Source: Opitutales bacterium
Lineage (GTDB): Bacteria > Verrucomicrobiota > Verrucomicrobiia > Opitutales > Oceanipulchritudinaceae
NCBI GenBank assembly: GCA_020831485.1
Contig: JAFIGG010000018.1
Coordinates: forward strand, 1 to 52,738
Length of the DNA: 52,738 bases
Reading direction: 5' to 3'
Below are positions 18,005 through 27,745 of this stretch, piece by piece. The translations under genes were made by a program, and so were the position numbers. How positions within the stretch are numbered: position 1 is the stretch's first letter; every line of letters begins with the position of its first letter. The notes beneath the pieces were generated by a model. It had not been told where the DNA came from and made no database searches. It saw nothing but the letters and a program-made list of their open reading frames with translations.

Positions 18005-20545
18005 ATGAGCGTTCGCATTTACCAACTCTCCAAAGAAATCGGCATGGAGAATGCCGAGCTGATCGATTTATTGCGGGATCGCGGTTACGAAGTTAAAAGT
18101 GCATCAAGCACAATCGACAACATATCCGCTGACAGCCTGCGGGATGAATTTGCATCACAAGCAACCGATTCAGGTTCCGAGGAAGGTTCGAAAGATACAG
18201 CTTCCGCGGATGCAGCCAAATCGGATGAGTCGGAAAAGCCGGTGAGCCCGCCCCCTGGCGGTGCCATTGTGCGCTCCAAGGAAGACATCGAGAAGGAGCG
18301 TCTTGCACGTGATGAAGAGGAGAAGGAGAAGCGTGCCCAACGTGCTGCTCTGCCGCAGAAGCCGCCGCTGAACGCTCCCCCGCCGCTGCCGAAGGAGCCA
18401 ACTGTGACGATCCGCACGGGTCCGACCGCACCGCCGACTCCTAAATTTAACAAAGCCCCGTCTTTGACCCCGCCCACTTTGCGCCCACCCAGGCCGGTGA
18501 TCCGTACGGACCAGCCGGCTGAACCTGCTCCAAAGGCTGAGAAGCCAGCAGAGAAACCGGCTGAAACTCCGGTCAAGCCTGAAGCGCGTTCCGGGCGTCC
18601 GGGGCCGATGACGACTCCGCCGCCCTTGAACAAGGCGCCGAAGTCCATGGCACCACCGCCTGTCGTCTCGGCTCCAAAGTCGATTAAACCGCCGGCACGT
18701 GTTTCCGAGGATAAGCCAGAAGAAAAGCCGGAGGATTCAGAAGCGGGCGAGGCGAGTGCCGAAGTTTCCCCGGAGCTTCGTGCATTGCAGGTCAAGAGCC
18801 CGATTGTGGTTCGGGACTTTGCGATTCAAGTTGGCAAGAAGCCGTTCCAGTTGATTTCCGAATTGATGGAGCTGGGCATCTTTGCCTCGATGAATACTTC
18901 CGTTGATGAGGAAGTTGCGACGCGCATTGCCCGCAACAATGGTTTCGCACTGGAAGTGCGTCACCGCGGTGAAGGTGCTGCTGTTGCCGAGCAACCCAAG
19001 GAAGTAAAGGTAGACGAAAGCGCCTTGCTGAAGCCACGTCCTCCGGTTATTTGTATTCTGGGACACGTTGACCACGGGAAAACGACGCTGCTCGACACGA
19101 TCCGCAAGGCCAATGTGGTTGGCGGTGAGGCGGGTGGCATCACCCAGCACATCGGTGCCTATCAGATCGAGCACAAGGATCAGAAGATCACTTTCATCGA
19201 TACTCCCGGTCACGCGGCCTTTTCGAATATGCGTGCCCGCGGGGCGGATACGACGGACATTGCCATTCTGGTGGTGGCCGCGGACGACGGTTTTATGCCG
19301 CAGACGGATGAGGCCTTGACCCATATCCGCAAGGCAAACGTTCCGGTTGTTGTCGCCATTAACAAGATGGATGCGCCCGGGGCAGACATCGAGAAGGTGC
19401 GCCGCCAGATGCAGGAGCGTGAATTGACTCCGGAAGAGTGGGGCGGTGAAACACTCAGTGCCCAGATTTCAGCACTTAAGGGCGAAGGCATTGATGATTT
19501 GCTCGATACGCTGTTGCTGCAGGTCGAAGTGACCGAAGGCATCACTGCGAATCCGACCGCCGATCCAGAGGGTGTTGTGATCGAAGCGCAGAAGGAAGTG
19601 GGTCGTGGCTCCACCGCGTCGATTATCGTTCAGCGTGGAACTTTGAAGCCCGGAATGGCCTTGGTTTGTGGAGAGAATTACTGCCGTGTGCGTCAATTGA
19701 TAGACGACAAGGGCAAGGTGATTCGCGAAGCGCCTCCGGCGACGCCAGTTAAGGTGGTCGGCTGGTCGGGTCCTCCGGCGGCAGGCGACACTTTCTACAC
19801 GGTTAAAAACGAGCGTACGGCCAAGCGTGAAGCGGAAGAGAATGAACTCGGACGCCGTCAGCTTGAAGCTGCTGAGAAGCAGGAGGGCGGAGCATCGATT
19901 GAAGACTTGTTTGCTGCCATCGCCAAGACGCAGAAGGCCCGCTTCCGGGTGCTTGTCAAAGCGGACGTTTATGGCACAGCGGAGGCCTTGGCCACCAGCC
20001 TTCTGAACATCAAGAGCGAAAAGATTGACCTCGAGGTGATCGATATGGGCGTTGGCCCGGTGACACGCAACGATATTGAAATGTCGAGTGCGGCTCAGTG
20101 TGCGGTTATCGCTTTCAACGTGGGTCTGGAGAATGGCGTAACGGCCGTAGCCAAACACCGCGGCGTCGAGATTCTGTCCCACAACATCATTTACGAGGTG
20201 ATCAACCAGGTGAAGGATGCAATGGCAGAGCTGCTTGAACCGGAAGTTCGCGAGAACAAGATCGGTGCCGCTCAGGTGCGTCAGGTATTCCCGTTTGCAA
20301 AGGGCTTTGTGGCTGGTTGCATGGTTACCGAAGGGCGTGTTCAGCGTGACGCGATTGCCCGCTTGATCCGCAACAACAAGCAGGTTGCGGAAAGCAAGGT
20401 AGCTACTTTGAGGCGCTTTAAGGACGACGTGAACGAAGTCCGCGCCGGCTATGAGTGCGGTGTTCAGATCTCTGGCGTTAACACTTACCAAGAGGGTGAT
20501 GTGATTGAGGTCTATGAGATTCTCAAGATCAAGCCCAGCCTCTGA
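18005..20545 (+). CDS. infB: Translation initiation factor IF-2
   Basis: The 846-residue GTPase starts with an IF2 N-terminal helical domain (VRIYQLSKEIGMENAELIDL), then a long Pro/Glu/Lys-rich disordered linker (about 60-260), a second IF2-N region, and the G domain (from about residue 345) with GHVDHGKTT, DTPGHAAF and NKMD. Domains II-IV complete the C-terminus. It places initiator tRNA on the 30S subunit. It follows nusA by 26 bases and precedes rbfA by 11, so it is part of the operon. The linker differs in length between taxa and its repeats of Pro-Ala-Glu-Lys are not unusual. Confidence 0.96.
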   Translation: MSVRIYQLSKEIGMENAELIDLLRDRGYEVKSASSTIDNISADSLRDEFASQATDSGSEEGSKDTASADAAKSDESEKPVSPPPGGAIVRSKEDIEKERLARDEEEKEKRAQRAALPQKPPLNAPPPLPKEPTVTIRTGPTAPPTPKFNKAPSLTPPTLRPPRPVIRTDQPAEPAPKAEKPAEKPAETPVKPEARSGRPGPMTTPPPLNKAPKSMAPPPVVSAPKSIKPPARVSEDKPEEKPEDSEAGEASAEVSPELRALQVKSPIVVRDFAIQVGKKPFQLISELMELGIFASMNTSVDEEVATRIARNNGFALEVRHRGEGAAVAEQPKEVKVDESALLKPRPPVICILGHVDHGKTTLLDTIRKANVVGGEAGGITQHIGAYQIEHKDQKITFIDTPGHAAFSNMRARGADTTDIAILVVAADDGFMPQTDEALTHIRKANVPVVVAINKMDAPGADIEKVRRQMQERELTPEEWGGETLSAQISALKGEGIDDLLDTLLLQVEVTEGITANPTADPEGVVIEAQKEVGRGSTASIIVQRGTLKPGMALVCGENYCRVRQLIDDKGKVIREAPPATPVKVVGWSGPPAAGDTFYTVKNERTAKREAEENELGRRQLEAAEKQEGGASIEDLFAAIAKTQKARFRVLVKADVYGTAEALATSLLNIKSEKIDLEVIDMGVGPVTRNDIEMSSAAQCAVIAFNVGLENGVTAVAKHRGVEILSHNIIYEVINQVKDAMAELLEPEVRENKIGAAQVRQVFPFAKGFVAGCMVTEGRVQRDAIARLIRNNKQVAESKVATLRRFKDDVNEVRAGYECGVQISGVNTYQEGDVIEVYEILKIKPSL

Positions 20546-20556
20546 GGAGCGTTGCA

Positions 20557-20901
20557 ATGAGCCAGCGGGTTATTCGGGTTAACGAACTGCTGAAGCGGGA
20601 GATAAGCCATGTGCTGCACACCCGTTATCAGGCGGAGAGTGTACAGGTTACCGTTTTGGCTGTGGATACCTATCCGAATCTACGCAAAGCCATTGTGCGG
20701 TATGCAACCCATGGCGACAATCAGGCGCGTGTGAATGCAGAGCAGTTCTTCAATCGCCATGGCGAAACCATTCGCCGGGAAGCCGGCAAGGTTATCCGGC
20801 TCAAATACCTGCCCCACCTGACGTTTATTTATGATGAAGGCGCCGAAGCCGGAGCCCATATCAACCAGCTGTTGGATGAGCTGGGTTTGGAAGGAGAGTA
20901 G
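20557..20901 (+). CDS. rbfA: 30S ribosome-binding factor A
   Basis: The 114-residue protein has the RbfA KH-like fold pattern: RVIRVNELLKREISHVLH at the start, then strands with VTVLAVDTYPNLRKAIV and RLKYLPHLTFIYDEG near the end. RbfA binds the 30S subunit during late maturation and cold adaptation. It is encoded in the classical position after infB. It ends 7 bases before the nrnA start. Length and motifs are normal. Confidence 0.93.
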   Translation: MSQRVIRVNELLKREISHVLHTRYQAESVQVTVLAVDTYPNLRKAIVRYATHGDNQARVNAEQFFNRHGETIRREAGKVIRLKYLPHLTFIYDEGAEAGAHINQLLDELGLEGE

Positions 20902-20908
20902 AACTTTT

Positions 20909-21913
20909 ATGAGTGAGTTTTTTCCTGAACACGCCGGGCCGTTCGCGCAAGCCGCGTCCGCTCTGGAGGGTAAACGCATTGCAGTGTTGGGACATGTTCG
21001 GCCGGATGGCGATTGCATTGGCTCCCAGGTCGCTGTGACCCGCATACTCCGGCAGGTATTCCATGTCGATGCCGCGGCGATCAACCAGCATCCGGTCCCG
21101 CGGGCCTGTGCTTCTTTTGTCGGCGATACGCCCTTTTTTGAGGCTGGCGATGTGGACCTGAATGGCTTTGATTATGCCGTGTCCGTGGATTGTGCCGACC
21201 GGAGCCGGTTTGGGTCGGTGGTGGATCAGGCATTCCCGGAAATTGCCCTTAATGTGGACCACCACATTTCGAATACCCGCTATGCGGCGCACAATTTGGT
21301 GGAGGCGGGAAGCTCGGCCACGGGCGAGCTGCTTGCTGGCATTTTTCTGGACAATGGGTACGCGATCGATCCGGTGACGGCGCAGGCCCTCTATGTGGGC
21401 ATTGCCACGGATACCGGGCAGTTTCGCTTTGCATCGACGACTTTCAAAACCTTCGAAATCTGCTGCCACTTGCTTGAGAACGGAGCAGACGCCGCGCAGG
21501 CAGCCTATGAACTCTACGAGAAGGAGAGTCGGGCGAAGCTGGCACTGTTGCAGCGCTTTCTGGCTTCGTTTCGCTACATTTGCGACAACCGGGTGTGCAT
21601 CGGATTGATCCGTCAGGAGGATTGGGATGCAACGGCTGCACTGAAGGAAGACACCGAAGGTCTGGTCGACTACGCCAGAGCGATTGAGGGCGTCGATATT
21701 GGCGTTCTTGTGGAAGAGAAGGATGGCATGGTCAAAGGGAGTTTTCGCTCCAACGATGCCAGCTTCCGGGTGAATGAGCTGGCGAAAAAATTTAATGGAG
21801 GAGGGCATGCTTGTGCCGCGGGTTTTAACCCTGGAATGTCGGTAGCGGACTTAATGCCGAAGCTTGAAGCAGCGCTCGAATCCCACTTAACTAAACTTGC
21901 AGAAATCGGATAA
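20909..21913 (+). CDS. nrnA: DHH-family phosphoesterase, NrnA-like (oligoribonuclease / pAp phosphatase)
   Basis: From the ATG at 20909 the protein is 334 residues. The DHH domain has [28 protein letters not shown] and [11 protein letters not shown], giving the two-metal site; the DHHA1 domain ends with [12 protein letters not shown]. NrnA-type enzymes degrade very short RNA oligonucleotides and, in some members, pAp. A longer frame from 20831 overlaps rbfA and lacks family similarity. The gene lies between rbfA and truB, an arrangement seen in several phyla. The stop TAA shares its last base with the truB ATG. Confidence 0.88.
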   Translation: MSEFFPEHAGPFAQAASALEGKRIAVLGHVRPDGDCIGSQVAVTRILRQVFHVDAAAINQHPVPRACASFVGDTPFFEAGDVDLNGFDYAVSVDCADRSRFGSVVDQAFPEIALNVDHHISNTRYAAHNLVEAGSSATGELLAGIFLDNGYAIDPVTAQALYVGIATDTGQFRFASTTFKTFEICCHLLENGADAAQAAYELYEKESRAKLALLQRFLASFRYICDNRVCIGLIRQEDWDATAALKEDTEGLVDYARAIEGVDIGVLVEEKDGMVKGSFRSNDASFRVNELAKKFNGGGHACAAGFNPGMSVADLMPKLEAALESHLTKLAEIG

Positions 21914-22632
21914 TGGCAGCAGGAGCATACGAAGGAGTTTTACTGATCGACAAGCCGGATGGCATAACCTCCCACGATGTGGTGGATCGGGTTCGCCGGA
22001 AACTTGGAATGAAGCGTGTCGGGCACGCTGGGACCCTGGATCCGAATGCGACTGGGCTGATGATCGTGCTGGTAGGCAAGGCGACCAAGCTGTCACAGTA
22101 TTTGATGGGCCTGGGCAAGGTATATGAGGGTGTGGTCAGCCTGGGCATTGCCACGGACACGCAGGATTCCGAGGGTGAAGTGATCGAGGAACACGAGGTG
22201 CCTGAGCTTACTGAATATCAGATCCGGGAATACATGGCTACCTTCATGGGTGACCAGTATCAGACCCCTCCAATGTTCTCCGCCAAGAAGGTCGATGGCG
22301 TTCCGCTCTACAAGTTGGCCCGAAAGGGTAAGACGATCGAGCGTGAGCCGCGTTTTATTCGGATTGCCCGCTTTGATCTGGATGGCTGGGTTTCCCCCGA
22401 AATCCAGTTCACCGTTGAGTGCAGTAAGGGCACCTACATTCGCACCCTGGCTCATGACCTCGGGCAGAAGATCGGCTGTGGCGCCTACCTCAAAGAATTG
22501 CGCCGGATCGAGATCGATCGCTTTGAGATCGAAGACTCGATTGAGCTGGATGAGTTCGAGGAACTCGATTCCTCCGAGATTCAGCGTTGGTTGATTCCGC
22601 CGTATCAGGCGGTTCCGAGCAACGTGATGTGA
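21913..22632 (+). CDS. truB: tRNA pseudouridine-55 synthase
   Basis: The 239-residue protein contains [17 protein letters not shown], the catalytic-loop motif [14 protein letters not shown] with the nucleophilic Asp, and the later [20 protein letters not shown] and [12 protein letters not shown]. It converts U55 of the T-loop to pseudouridine. It lacks a C-terminal PUA domain, as many bacterial short forms do. It begins on the last base of the nrnA stop (TAATG), so translation is probably coupled. Confidence 0.95.
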   Translation: MAAGAYEGVLLIDKPDGITSHDVVDRVRRKLGMKRVGHAGTLDPNATGLMIVLVGKATKLSQYLMGLGKVYEGVVSLGIATDTQDSEGEVIEEHEVPELTEYQIREYMATFMGDQYQTPPMFSAKKVDGVPLYKLARKGKTIEREPRFIRIARFDLDGWVSPEIQFTVECSKGTYIRTLAHDLGQKIGCGAYLKELRRIEIDRFEIEDSIELDEFEELDSSEIQRWLIPPYQAVPSNVM

Positions 22633-22666
22633 TTTTCATCTGTAAACCGCTTATCCTACAACTGCC

Positions 22667-23686
22667 ATGAGCCGAACCAACCAGACATTGAATGTGGACT
22701 TTGGCCGGGACGGTTGGATGCGCATGCCGGCGGCCAGTGTTGTCATTGACCGCCAACGAGAGGCTTGGATTCGGGCCCATGGCCGGCATCCGCTGGCTTT
22801 GTCCATTGGTATTTTTGATGGGGTGCATCTGGGGCATCAGACGGTCATCGAGTCTGCTGTGACAACCGCCAAGCGTACGCACGGGATTTCCGCATTGCTG
22901 ACTTTTTCTCCGCACCCGAGCCGGGTTTTGGGCAGCCCGTCTCCGACACAGCTGTTGATGCCCGAGGAGTGGAAGAACGAGCGGGTGATGGGGCTTGGCA
23001 TGGATGCTTTGATCTGGAAGCGCTTCGACGCTGACTTTGCAGCGATTGAAGCTGAGGATTTTGTGTCCTGGCTGGTTCAACACTTGCCGCACCTGTCGAG
23101 CCTGCACGTGGGGGCCAATTTCCAATTTGGAGTGGGTCGTCGCGGCGACATTCACTTACTGACCGAGAGCGGTCGTGCTCATGGGGTCGATGTGTTCAGC
23201 GTCGAGCGTATTCAATACAACGGAAACCCAATCAGCAGTTCGCGGATTCGGCAGGATCTTAGAGAGGGAAATCTCGATCAGGTCAACCGCATGCTGGGTT
23301 ATCCCTATCACGCATATGGTCAGGTTCGGCCAGGTAAGAAGCTGGGCCGTAGTATCGGTTTCCCAACCTTGAATCTCTCCTGGAATCCGGAAACCAAGCC
23401 GCGCTATGGCGTCTATGCGGTTCAGGTCTCAGGCAAGGGAGATGAACTCTATCCTGCCGTCGCCAATTATGGGCTGCGGCCAAGCGTCGAGAAGGACGCT
23501 GTGGATCCCTTGCTGGAAGTGCACCTCATTGGCGATTGTCCTTTTATTGAGGGTGACTACCTGTCCGTGGACTGGATGGAATTCCTGCGTCCGGAGAAGC
23601 GGTTTGAAAGCCGGGAGGATCTGGTTGAAGCCATCGCCCGTGACAAGGTGCAGGCATCGAAGATTCTCCAACGCTATCTGGACTGA
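22667..23686 (+). CDS. ribF: Bifunctional riboflavin kinase / FAD synthetase
   Basis: The 339-residue protein has an N-terminal nucleotidyltransferase (FAD synthetase) domain with SIGIFDGVHLGHQ and NPISSSRIRQDLREG, and a C-terminal riboflavin kinase domain (about 210-335) with PGKKLGRSIGFPTLNL and RYGVYAVQV. It makes FMN and then FAD. The first 40 residues before the ALSIGIFDG motif are longer than usual, so a later start is possible, but no better one is obvious. It is the last gene of the nusA operon and abuts the convergent trhO with no gap. Confidence 0.93.
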   Translation: MSRTNQTLNVDFGRDGWMRMPAASVVIDRQREAWIRAHGRHPLALSIGIFDGVHLGHQTVIESAVTTAKRTHGISALLTFSPHPSRVLGSPSPTQLLMPEEWKNERVMGLGMDALIWKRFDADFAAIEAEDFVSWLVQHLPHLSSLHVGANFQFGVGRRGDIHLLTESGRAHGVDVFSVERIQYNGNPISSSRIRQDLREGNLDQVNRMLGYPYHAYGQVRPGKKLGRSIGFPTLNLSWNPETKPRYGVYAVQVSGKGDELYPAVANYGLRPSVEKDAVDPLLEVHLIGDCPFIEGDYLSVDWMEFLRPEKRFESREDLVEAIARDKVQASKILQRYLD

Positions 23687-24598
23687 TCAGGCCTTGCGGC
23701 CAATGTGTGCTTCGCCCCTCGATTTCGCCAATTGGATCTGACGGTGCCGTTCGCGTCGATTTCGCAGGGTCTCTGGATCTGTATGGTCTGCGCAGTGCGC
23801 ACAGGCAACGCCTTCTTCATACTTGGGGTGCGCGCGGTCTTCGTCGGAGAGTGGTTGGCGGCAGCCCGGGCAATTGATGAAATCGCTTTCGGCCAAGCCG
23901 TGTTGGAGAGCGACTCGATTGTCGAAAACGAAACAACTGCCTTCCCAAAGGCTTTCTTCCGGTTCGATGGTTTCCAGGTATTTGAGAATCCCACCCTTCA
24001 GATGAAAGACCTGTTCAAAACCCTGTTGGCGGAGCAGGGCGGTGGCCTTCTCGCAGCGAATTCCGCCCGTGCAATACATGGCGACTTTGGTCTTTTTTTT
24101 GTCCTCCAGGTGCTTTTCCGCCCAGGCAGGAAATTCTCTGAAGGACTGCGTATTCGGGTCGACCGCTCCTTTAAAGCGTCCAATAGCGTATTCGTAATCG
24201 TTGCGTGTATCAACCAGCACCACGTCGGGTGACTGGATCAGCTGGTTCCACTCTTCCGGTTGCACATAGATTCCTACCTTGTTGACCGGATCCACCTGGG
24301 GCACGCCCATGGTCACAATTTCCTTTTTCAGGCGAACTTTAAAGCGGTAGAAGGGCTTTTCTTCGGACGAGGACACCTTGACCTCCAAGTCCTCAAAACG
24401 AGGATCCTTCTTCAATTCGGCGATAAATCCCTGCATTGCATCGGGCAGGGCAGCCACTGTGCTGTTGATGCCCTCCGGTGCGACCAGAATCGTTCCACAA
24501 AGCGTGTAGCGTTGGCCGAGCTCAATCAGTTTTTCCCTGAGCCCCTGTGGGTCTTCGACCTCCACAAATTTATAGAACGCATTGACCTCGTGTTTCAC
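23687..24598 (-). CDS. trhO: tRNA uridine hydroxylase TrhO (rhodanese-domain, YceA family)
   Basis: From the GTG at 24598 the protein is 303 residues. It has an N-terminal acylphosphatase-like domain (VNAFYKFVEVEDPQGLRE; GTILVAPEGINSTVA), a rhodanese domain (about 120-225) with VLVDTRNDYEYAIG and the active-site loop YCTGGIRCEKA, and a Cys-rich C-terminal part (NCPGC; CAHCADH). TrhO family enzymes form 5-hydroxyuridine in tRNA using oxygen. The frame is open to a GTG at 24661, but that codon sits at the edge of the sucCD terminator and the extra 21 residues are not family-like. Its stop directly abuts the ribF stop. Confidence 0.88.
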   Translation of the reverse strand: MKHEVNAFYKFVEVEDPQGLREKLIELGQRYTLCGTILVAPEGINSTVAALPDAMQGFIAELKKDPRFEDLEVKVSSSEEKPFYRFKVRLKKEIVTMGVPQVDPVNKVGIYVQPEEWNQLIQSPDVVLVDTRNDYEYAIGRFKGAVDPNTQSFREFPAWAEKHLEDKKKTKVAMYCTGGIRCEKATALLRQQGFEQVFHLKGGILKYLETIEPEESLWEGSCFVFDNRVALQHGLAESDFINCPGCRQPLSDEDRAHPKYEEGVACAHCADHTDPETLRNRRERHRQIQLAKSRGEAHIGRKA

Positions 24599-24659
24599 CC
24601 GTCCTAATTCAGCGGCCGTGCGGCCGAAGGCAATATCGAAAATGCACCAACCGCTGTAC

Positions 24660-24698
24660 ACAAAAAGTGCCTGTCCACTTAATCGCGGCCAGGCACTT
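24660..24698 (-). terminator. Intrinsic terminator of the sucC-sucD operon
   Basis: On the minus strand AAGTGCCTG (24698-24690) and CAGGCACTT (24673-24665) form a perfect nine-base stem with a 16-base loop, followed at once by a T-run. It lies 22 bases after the sucD stop and just before trhO in the same direction, so it separates the two transcription units. Confidence 0.85.
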
Positions 24699-24719
24699 GA
24701 AAAATAAGCTCAGCGAAAA

Positions 24720-25592
24720 TCAGGAATAGATCTTCAGCAAAGTATCTGCGATGTCGCTGGGTGTTGGCGCGACGGCAATACCGGCAGCTTCCAGAGCGGC
24801 GATCTTCGACGATGCGGCACCGCTGCTGCCACTGACGATGGCACCGGCGTGGCCCATGCGGCGCCCGGGAGGCGCTGTGGTGCCGGCAATGAAGGCGGCG
24901 ACCGGCTTTTTCACGTTGTTTTTAATGTACTCCGCAGCTTCTTCTTCTGCGGTACCGCCGATTTCACCGATCATGATGATGGCTTCGGTTTCAGGGTCTT
25001 CGTTGAACATGCGAACCGCATCGGTGTGGCTGGTACCGTTGATGGGGTCTCCACCGATACCGATGCAGGTGCTCTGGCCGTGGCCGCGAACGGTCAGCTG
25101 GTAAACAGCTTCATAGGTCAGGGTGCCGGAACGGCTGACCACGCCCACTTTGCCGGGTTTTGCAATGTAGCTCGGCATGATACCGATATTGCACTCACCG
25201 GGGGTCATGATGCCGGGGCAGTTGGGTCCGATCAGGCGGGTGTTGGACTTTTTCAATGCGTCCTTAACCACTGCCATATCGCGCACCGGAATGCCCTCGG
25301 TGATGCAAATAATAAGCTCAATGCCGGCATCGATCGCCTCGAGGATGCCATCAGCCGCAAACGGAGGCGGGACGAAGATAACGCTCGTGTTGGCGCCTTC
25401 GTTTTTGACGGCATCGTGAACCGAGTTGAAAATCGGAAGTTTGTCCTCGAATTGCTGCCCACCCTTGCCAGGTGTGACGGCGGCAACGTAATTGGTGCCG
25501 TATTCGATGTTCTTGAGTGCGTGCAGGCGACCGAAGTTACCGGTGATGCCCTGGCCGACCACACGAGTGTTTTTTCCTACGAGAATAGACAT
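24720..25592 (-). CDS. sucD: Succinyl-CoA ligase (ADP/GDP-forming) alpha subunit
   Basis: The 290-residue protein starts [18 protein letters not shown] (CoA-binding Rossmann domain) and has [20 protein letters not shown] and the phosphohistidine region [13 protein letters not shown]. It cycles between succinyl-CoA and succinate with substrate-level phosphorylation. It follows sucC by 34 bases. Besides the TCA cycle, it can supply succinyl-CoA to the MutAB/Mmd pathway encoded in the same window. Full length and intact. Confidence 0.96.
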   Translation of the reverse strand: MSILVGKNTRVVGQGITGNFGRLHALKNIEYGTNYVAAVTPGKGGQQFEDKLPIFNSVHDAVKNEGANTSVIFVPPPFAADGILEAIDAGIELIICITEGIPVRDMAVVKDALKKSNTRLIGPNCPGIMTPGECNIGIMPSYIAKPGKVGVVSRSGTLTYEAVYQLTVRGHGQSTCIGIGGDPINGTSHTDAVRMFNEDPETEAIIMIGEIGGTAEEEAAEYIKNNVKKPVAAFIAGTTAPPGRRMGHAGAIVSGSSGAASSKIAALEAAGIAVAPTPSDIADTLLKIYS

Positions 25593-25626
25593 GTCTCTAA
25601 ATATTTAATGGTTTGCTGTGCAGCGC

Positions 25627-26820
25627 TCAGGCTTTGTTGGCGACCTCTTCGACGACTTTCTTGGCCGCGTCACTGAGGTCATCGGCCGGGGTGATTGGCA
25701 GATTGCTGTTTTTTAGAATCTCTTTGCCTTCTTCCACTTCATTGCCTTCTAGGCGGACGACCAGCGGGACGTTGATGTCCACATTCTTAGCCGCTCCGAC
25801 GATGCCGTTGGCGATGACTTTGCAGCTCATAATGCCACCAAAGATGTTCACCAGAATGCCTTCGACATTCGGATCGCTGAGGATGATTTTGAAAGCCTCG
25901 GTAACCGCCGCTTCACTGGCACCACCGCCTACATCGAGGAAGTTGGCAGGGGATCCGCCAAAGTGCTTGATGATGTCCATTGTGGCCATCGCCAGGCCTG
26001 CGCCGTTGACCAGGCAGGCAATATTGCCATCGAGAGCGATGTAGCTCAGGCCGTGCTTGCCGGCTTCGATTTCCTTCGGGTCCTCTTCGTCGAGGTCGCG
26101 GAGGGCGAGAATATCCGGGTTACGGAACAGGGCATTCGAATCAAAGCCAACCTTCGCGTCCAGAGCTATGAGCGCGCCTTCATCGGTCGTGATCAGTGGA
26201 TTGATTTCGACCATGCTGGCATCCTTTTCCCAGTAGAATCGGTAGAGCCCGTCCAGCAGCTTGCTCAGTTGCTTAAAGGATTCCTTGTCACTGAGGCCGA
26301 GGCCAAAGCCGATGGTGCGCTTGTGAAAGGGCATGATGCCGGTCGCTGGATCGATGAAAATCTTGATGATCTTCTCGGGCGTTTCTTCGGCCACGGTTTC
26401 GATGTCCACGCCGCCTTCAGTAGAGGCGATAATAACTGCCTTGCTGGTTGCTCGATCGAGGGTGATGGCGAGGTAATACTCTTTTTTGATCGAGCAAGCT
26501 TCATTGAAATAGACGGTCTTCACCTCGCGGCCCTCGGGGCCGGTCTGGTGGGTAACAAGCGTGTTGCCAAGCATGCGAGTGGCGGCTTCTTTGGCCTCCT
26601 CTTTGGTTTTGCAGACTTTGACGCCACCTTTGTAGCCGTCCTTGAAAGTCCCTTTACCGCGACCTCCTGCGTGAATTTGTGATTTGACGACTATCAGCTC
26701 CGATTGAATGGAGGCGATCGCGTCGTCGAATGCGTCAGTAGATCGTGCGGCCACGCCCTTTACTGTTGGGATGCCGTAGTCCGCAAAGAGTTGTTTTGCT
26801 TGGAATTCGTGAATGTTCAT
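25627..26820 (-). CDS. sucC: Succinyl-CoA ligase beta subunit
   Basis: The 397-residue protein starts MNIHEFQAKQLFADYGIP, the usual beginning of SucC, has the ATP-grasp region with QIHAGGRGKGTFK and ends with the CoA-ligase domain containing VNIFGGIMSCKVIANGIV. It binds the nucleotide and receives phosphate from the His of SucD. It is first in the sucC-sucD pair. The 135-base region between rph and sucC holds a GC-rich inverted repeat but no clear promoter. Confidence 0.96.
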   Translation of the reverse strand: MNIHEFQAKQLFADYGIPTVKGVAARSTDAFDDAIASIQSELIVVKSQIHAGGRGKGTFKDGYKGGVKVCKTKEEAKEAATRMLGNTLVTHQTGPEGREVKTVYFNEACSIKKEYYLAITLDRATSKAVIIASTEGGVDIETVAEETPEKIIKIFIDPATGIMPFHKRTIGFGLGLSDKESFKQLSKLLDGLYRFYWEKDASMVEINPLITTDEGALIALDAKVGFDSNALFRNPDILALRDLDEEDPKEIEAGKHGLSYIALDGNIACLVNGAGLAMATMDIIKHFGGSPANFLDVGGGASEAAVTEAFKIILSDPNVEGILVNIFGGIMSCKVIANGIVGAAKNVDINVPLVVRLEGNEVEEGKEILKNSNLPITPADDLSDAAKKVVEEVANKA

Positions 26821-26883
26821 GGATATAAGTTGTTCCGGATTCAGAGTTTAAAGGGATGCAGGGGTCGCCTGACAACGATATAG

Positions 26884-26899
26884 CGCCGGAAATCCGGCG
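26884..26899. repeat. 16-base inverted repeat upstream of sucC
   Basis: CGCCGG-AAAT-CCGGCG forms perfect six-base arms (26884-26889 and 26894-26899), lying 64 bases upstream of the sucC start between rph and sucC. There is no T-run on the minus strand after it, so it is not a standard terminator for rph. On the plus strand five A's come soon after. It could be an operator or an RNA hairpin in the sucC leader. Confidence 0.4.
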
Positions 26900-26955
26900 A
26901 AAATAGCCTAATTGTAGAGGCTGTTTTTGACCACAAGTAAATTTACACCAAAATC

Positions 26956-27699
26956 CTATGATTTTGCCTCAGTGATGATTTTTTCCTGGAAGTTGGACAA
27001 TTCCTGTATCCCTTTGCTGGCCAGAGCAGTGAGTGCATTCATCTCGTTGGTGGAGAAAACTGCTTCTTCACCGCTGGCCTGATATTCGACAAAGGCGCCT
27101 TCACCGGTCATCACGATGTTGGCGTCGACGCTGGCATCCCGGTCCTCCTCGTAACAGAGGTCGAGAATCGGCTGGCCCTTCCAGACACCGGCACTGATGG
27201 CAGCGACGGAGGTTTTCAGGGGGCTTTTTTCCAGTTTGCCTTCGGCGATCAGGCGATTGACGGCGATGGCTGCAGCAATGTAGGCGCCGGTTATGGAGGC
27301 GGTGCGGGTTCCGCCGTCGGCTTGCAGCACATCGCAATCGAGCCAAAGTGTATAACCTGGCAGCAGGCTGAGGTCTGTAACAGCCCGGAGCGAGCGGCCA
27401 ATAAGGCGTTGAATCTCAATGGAACGTCCGTCCTGCTTGCCCCGGTTGATGTCGCGGTTTTTGCGGTCCAGAGTCGAGTAGGGCAGCATGCTGTACTCGG
27501 CTGTGATCCAGCCCCCGTCGATGCCCTGGGCACGCATCCATCCGGGGATTTTCCTTTCCAAAATTGCGGAGCAGATCACTCGGGTTTTGCCAAAACCAAG
27601 CAGCAGGGACCCACTGGCGTGGGGCGCTATGTCGAGCTCGTAGCTCAGTGGGCGCAGCTCATCGGCTGCTCGATTGTCAGGGCGTTGCAGTTCTGTCAT
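26956..27699 (-). CDS. rph: Ribonuclease PH
   Basis: From the ATG at 27699 the protein is 247 residues, normal for RNase PH. It has RPDNRAADELRPL at the start, SLLLGFGKTRVICSA, the phosphate-binding RSLRAVTDLSLL and the late DANIVMTGEGAFVEYQASGE. The enzyme trims tRNA 3' ends phosphorolytically. The frame extends to a TTG at 27711, but the ATG with GAGG just upstream is the better start. It lies 46 bases after the GGCT-like gene and 135 bases before sucC. Confidence 0.94.
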   Translation of the reverse strand: MTELQRPDNRAADELRPLSYELDIAPHASGSLLLGFGKTRVICSAILERKIPGWMRAQGIDGGWITAEYSMLPYSTLDRKNRDINRGKQDGRSIEIQRLIGRSLRAVTDLSLLPGYTLWLDCDVLQADGGTRTASITGAYIAAAIAVNRLIAEGKLEKSPLKTSVAAISAGVWKGQPILDLCYEEDRDASVDANIVMTGEGAFVEYQASGEEAVFSTNEMNALTALASKGIQELSNFQEKIITEAKS

Positions 27700-27745
27700 C
27701 GCCTCAGACAATAGGCGATACAGCCTGTTGATTGCACGGACAAAA

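Noticed and set aside
19469-20557. 362-residue antisense frame over infB, and a similar one at 18737-19324
   Set aside because: Both lie fully within the conserved infB gene and show no domain; they are shadow frames.
24599-24661. Longer trhO start at GTG 24661
   Set aside because: The codon lies at the edge of the sucCD terminator T-run and the extra residues are not family-like.
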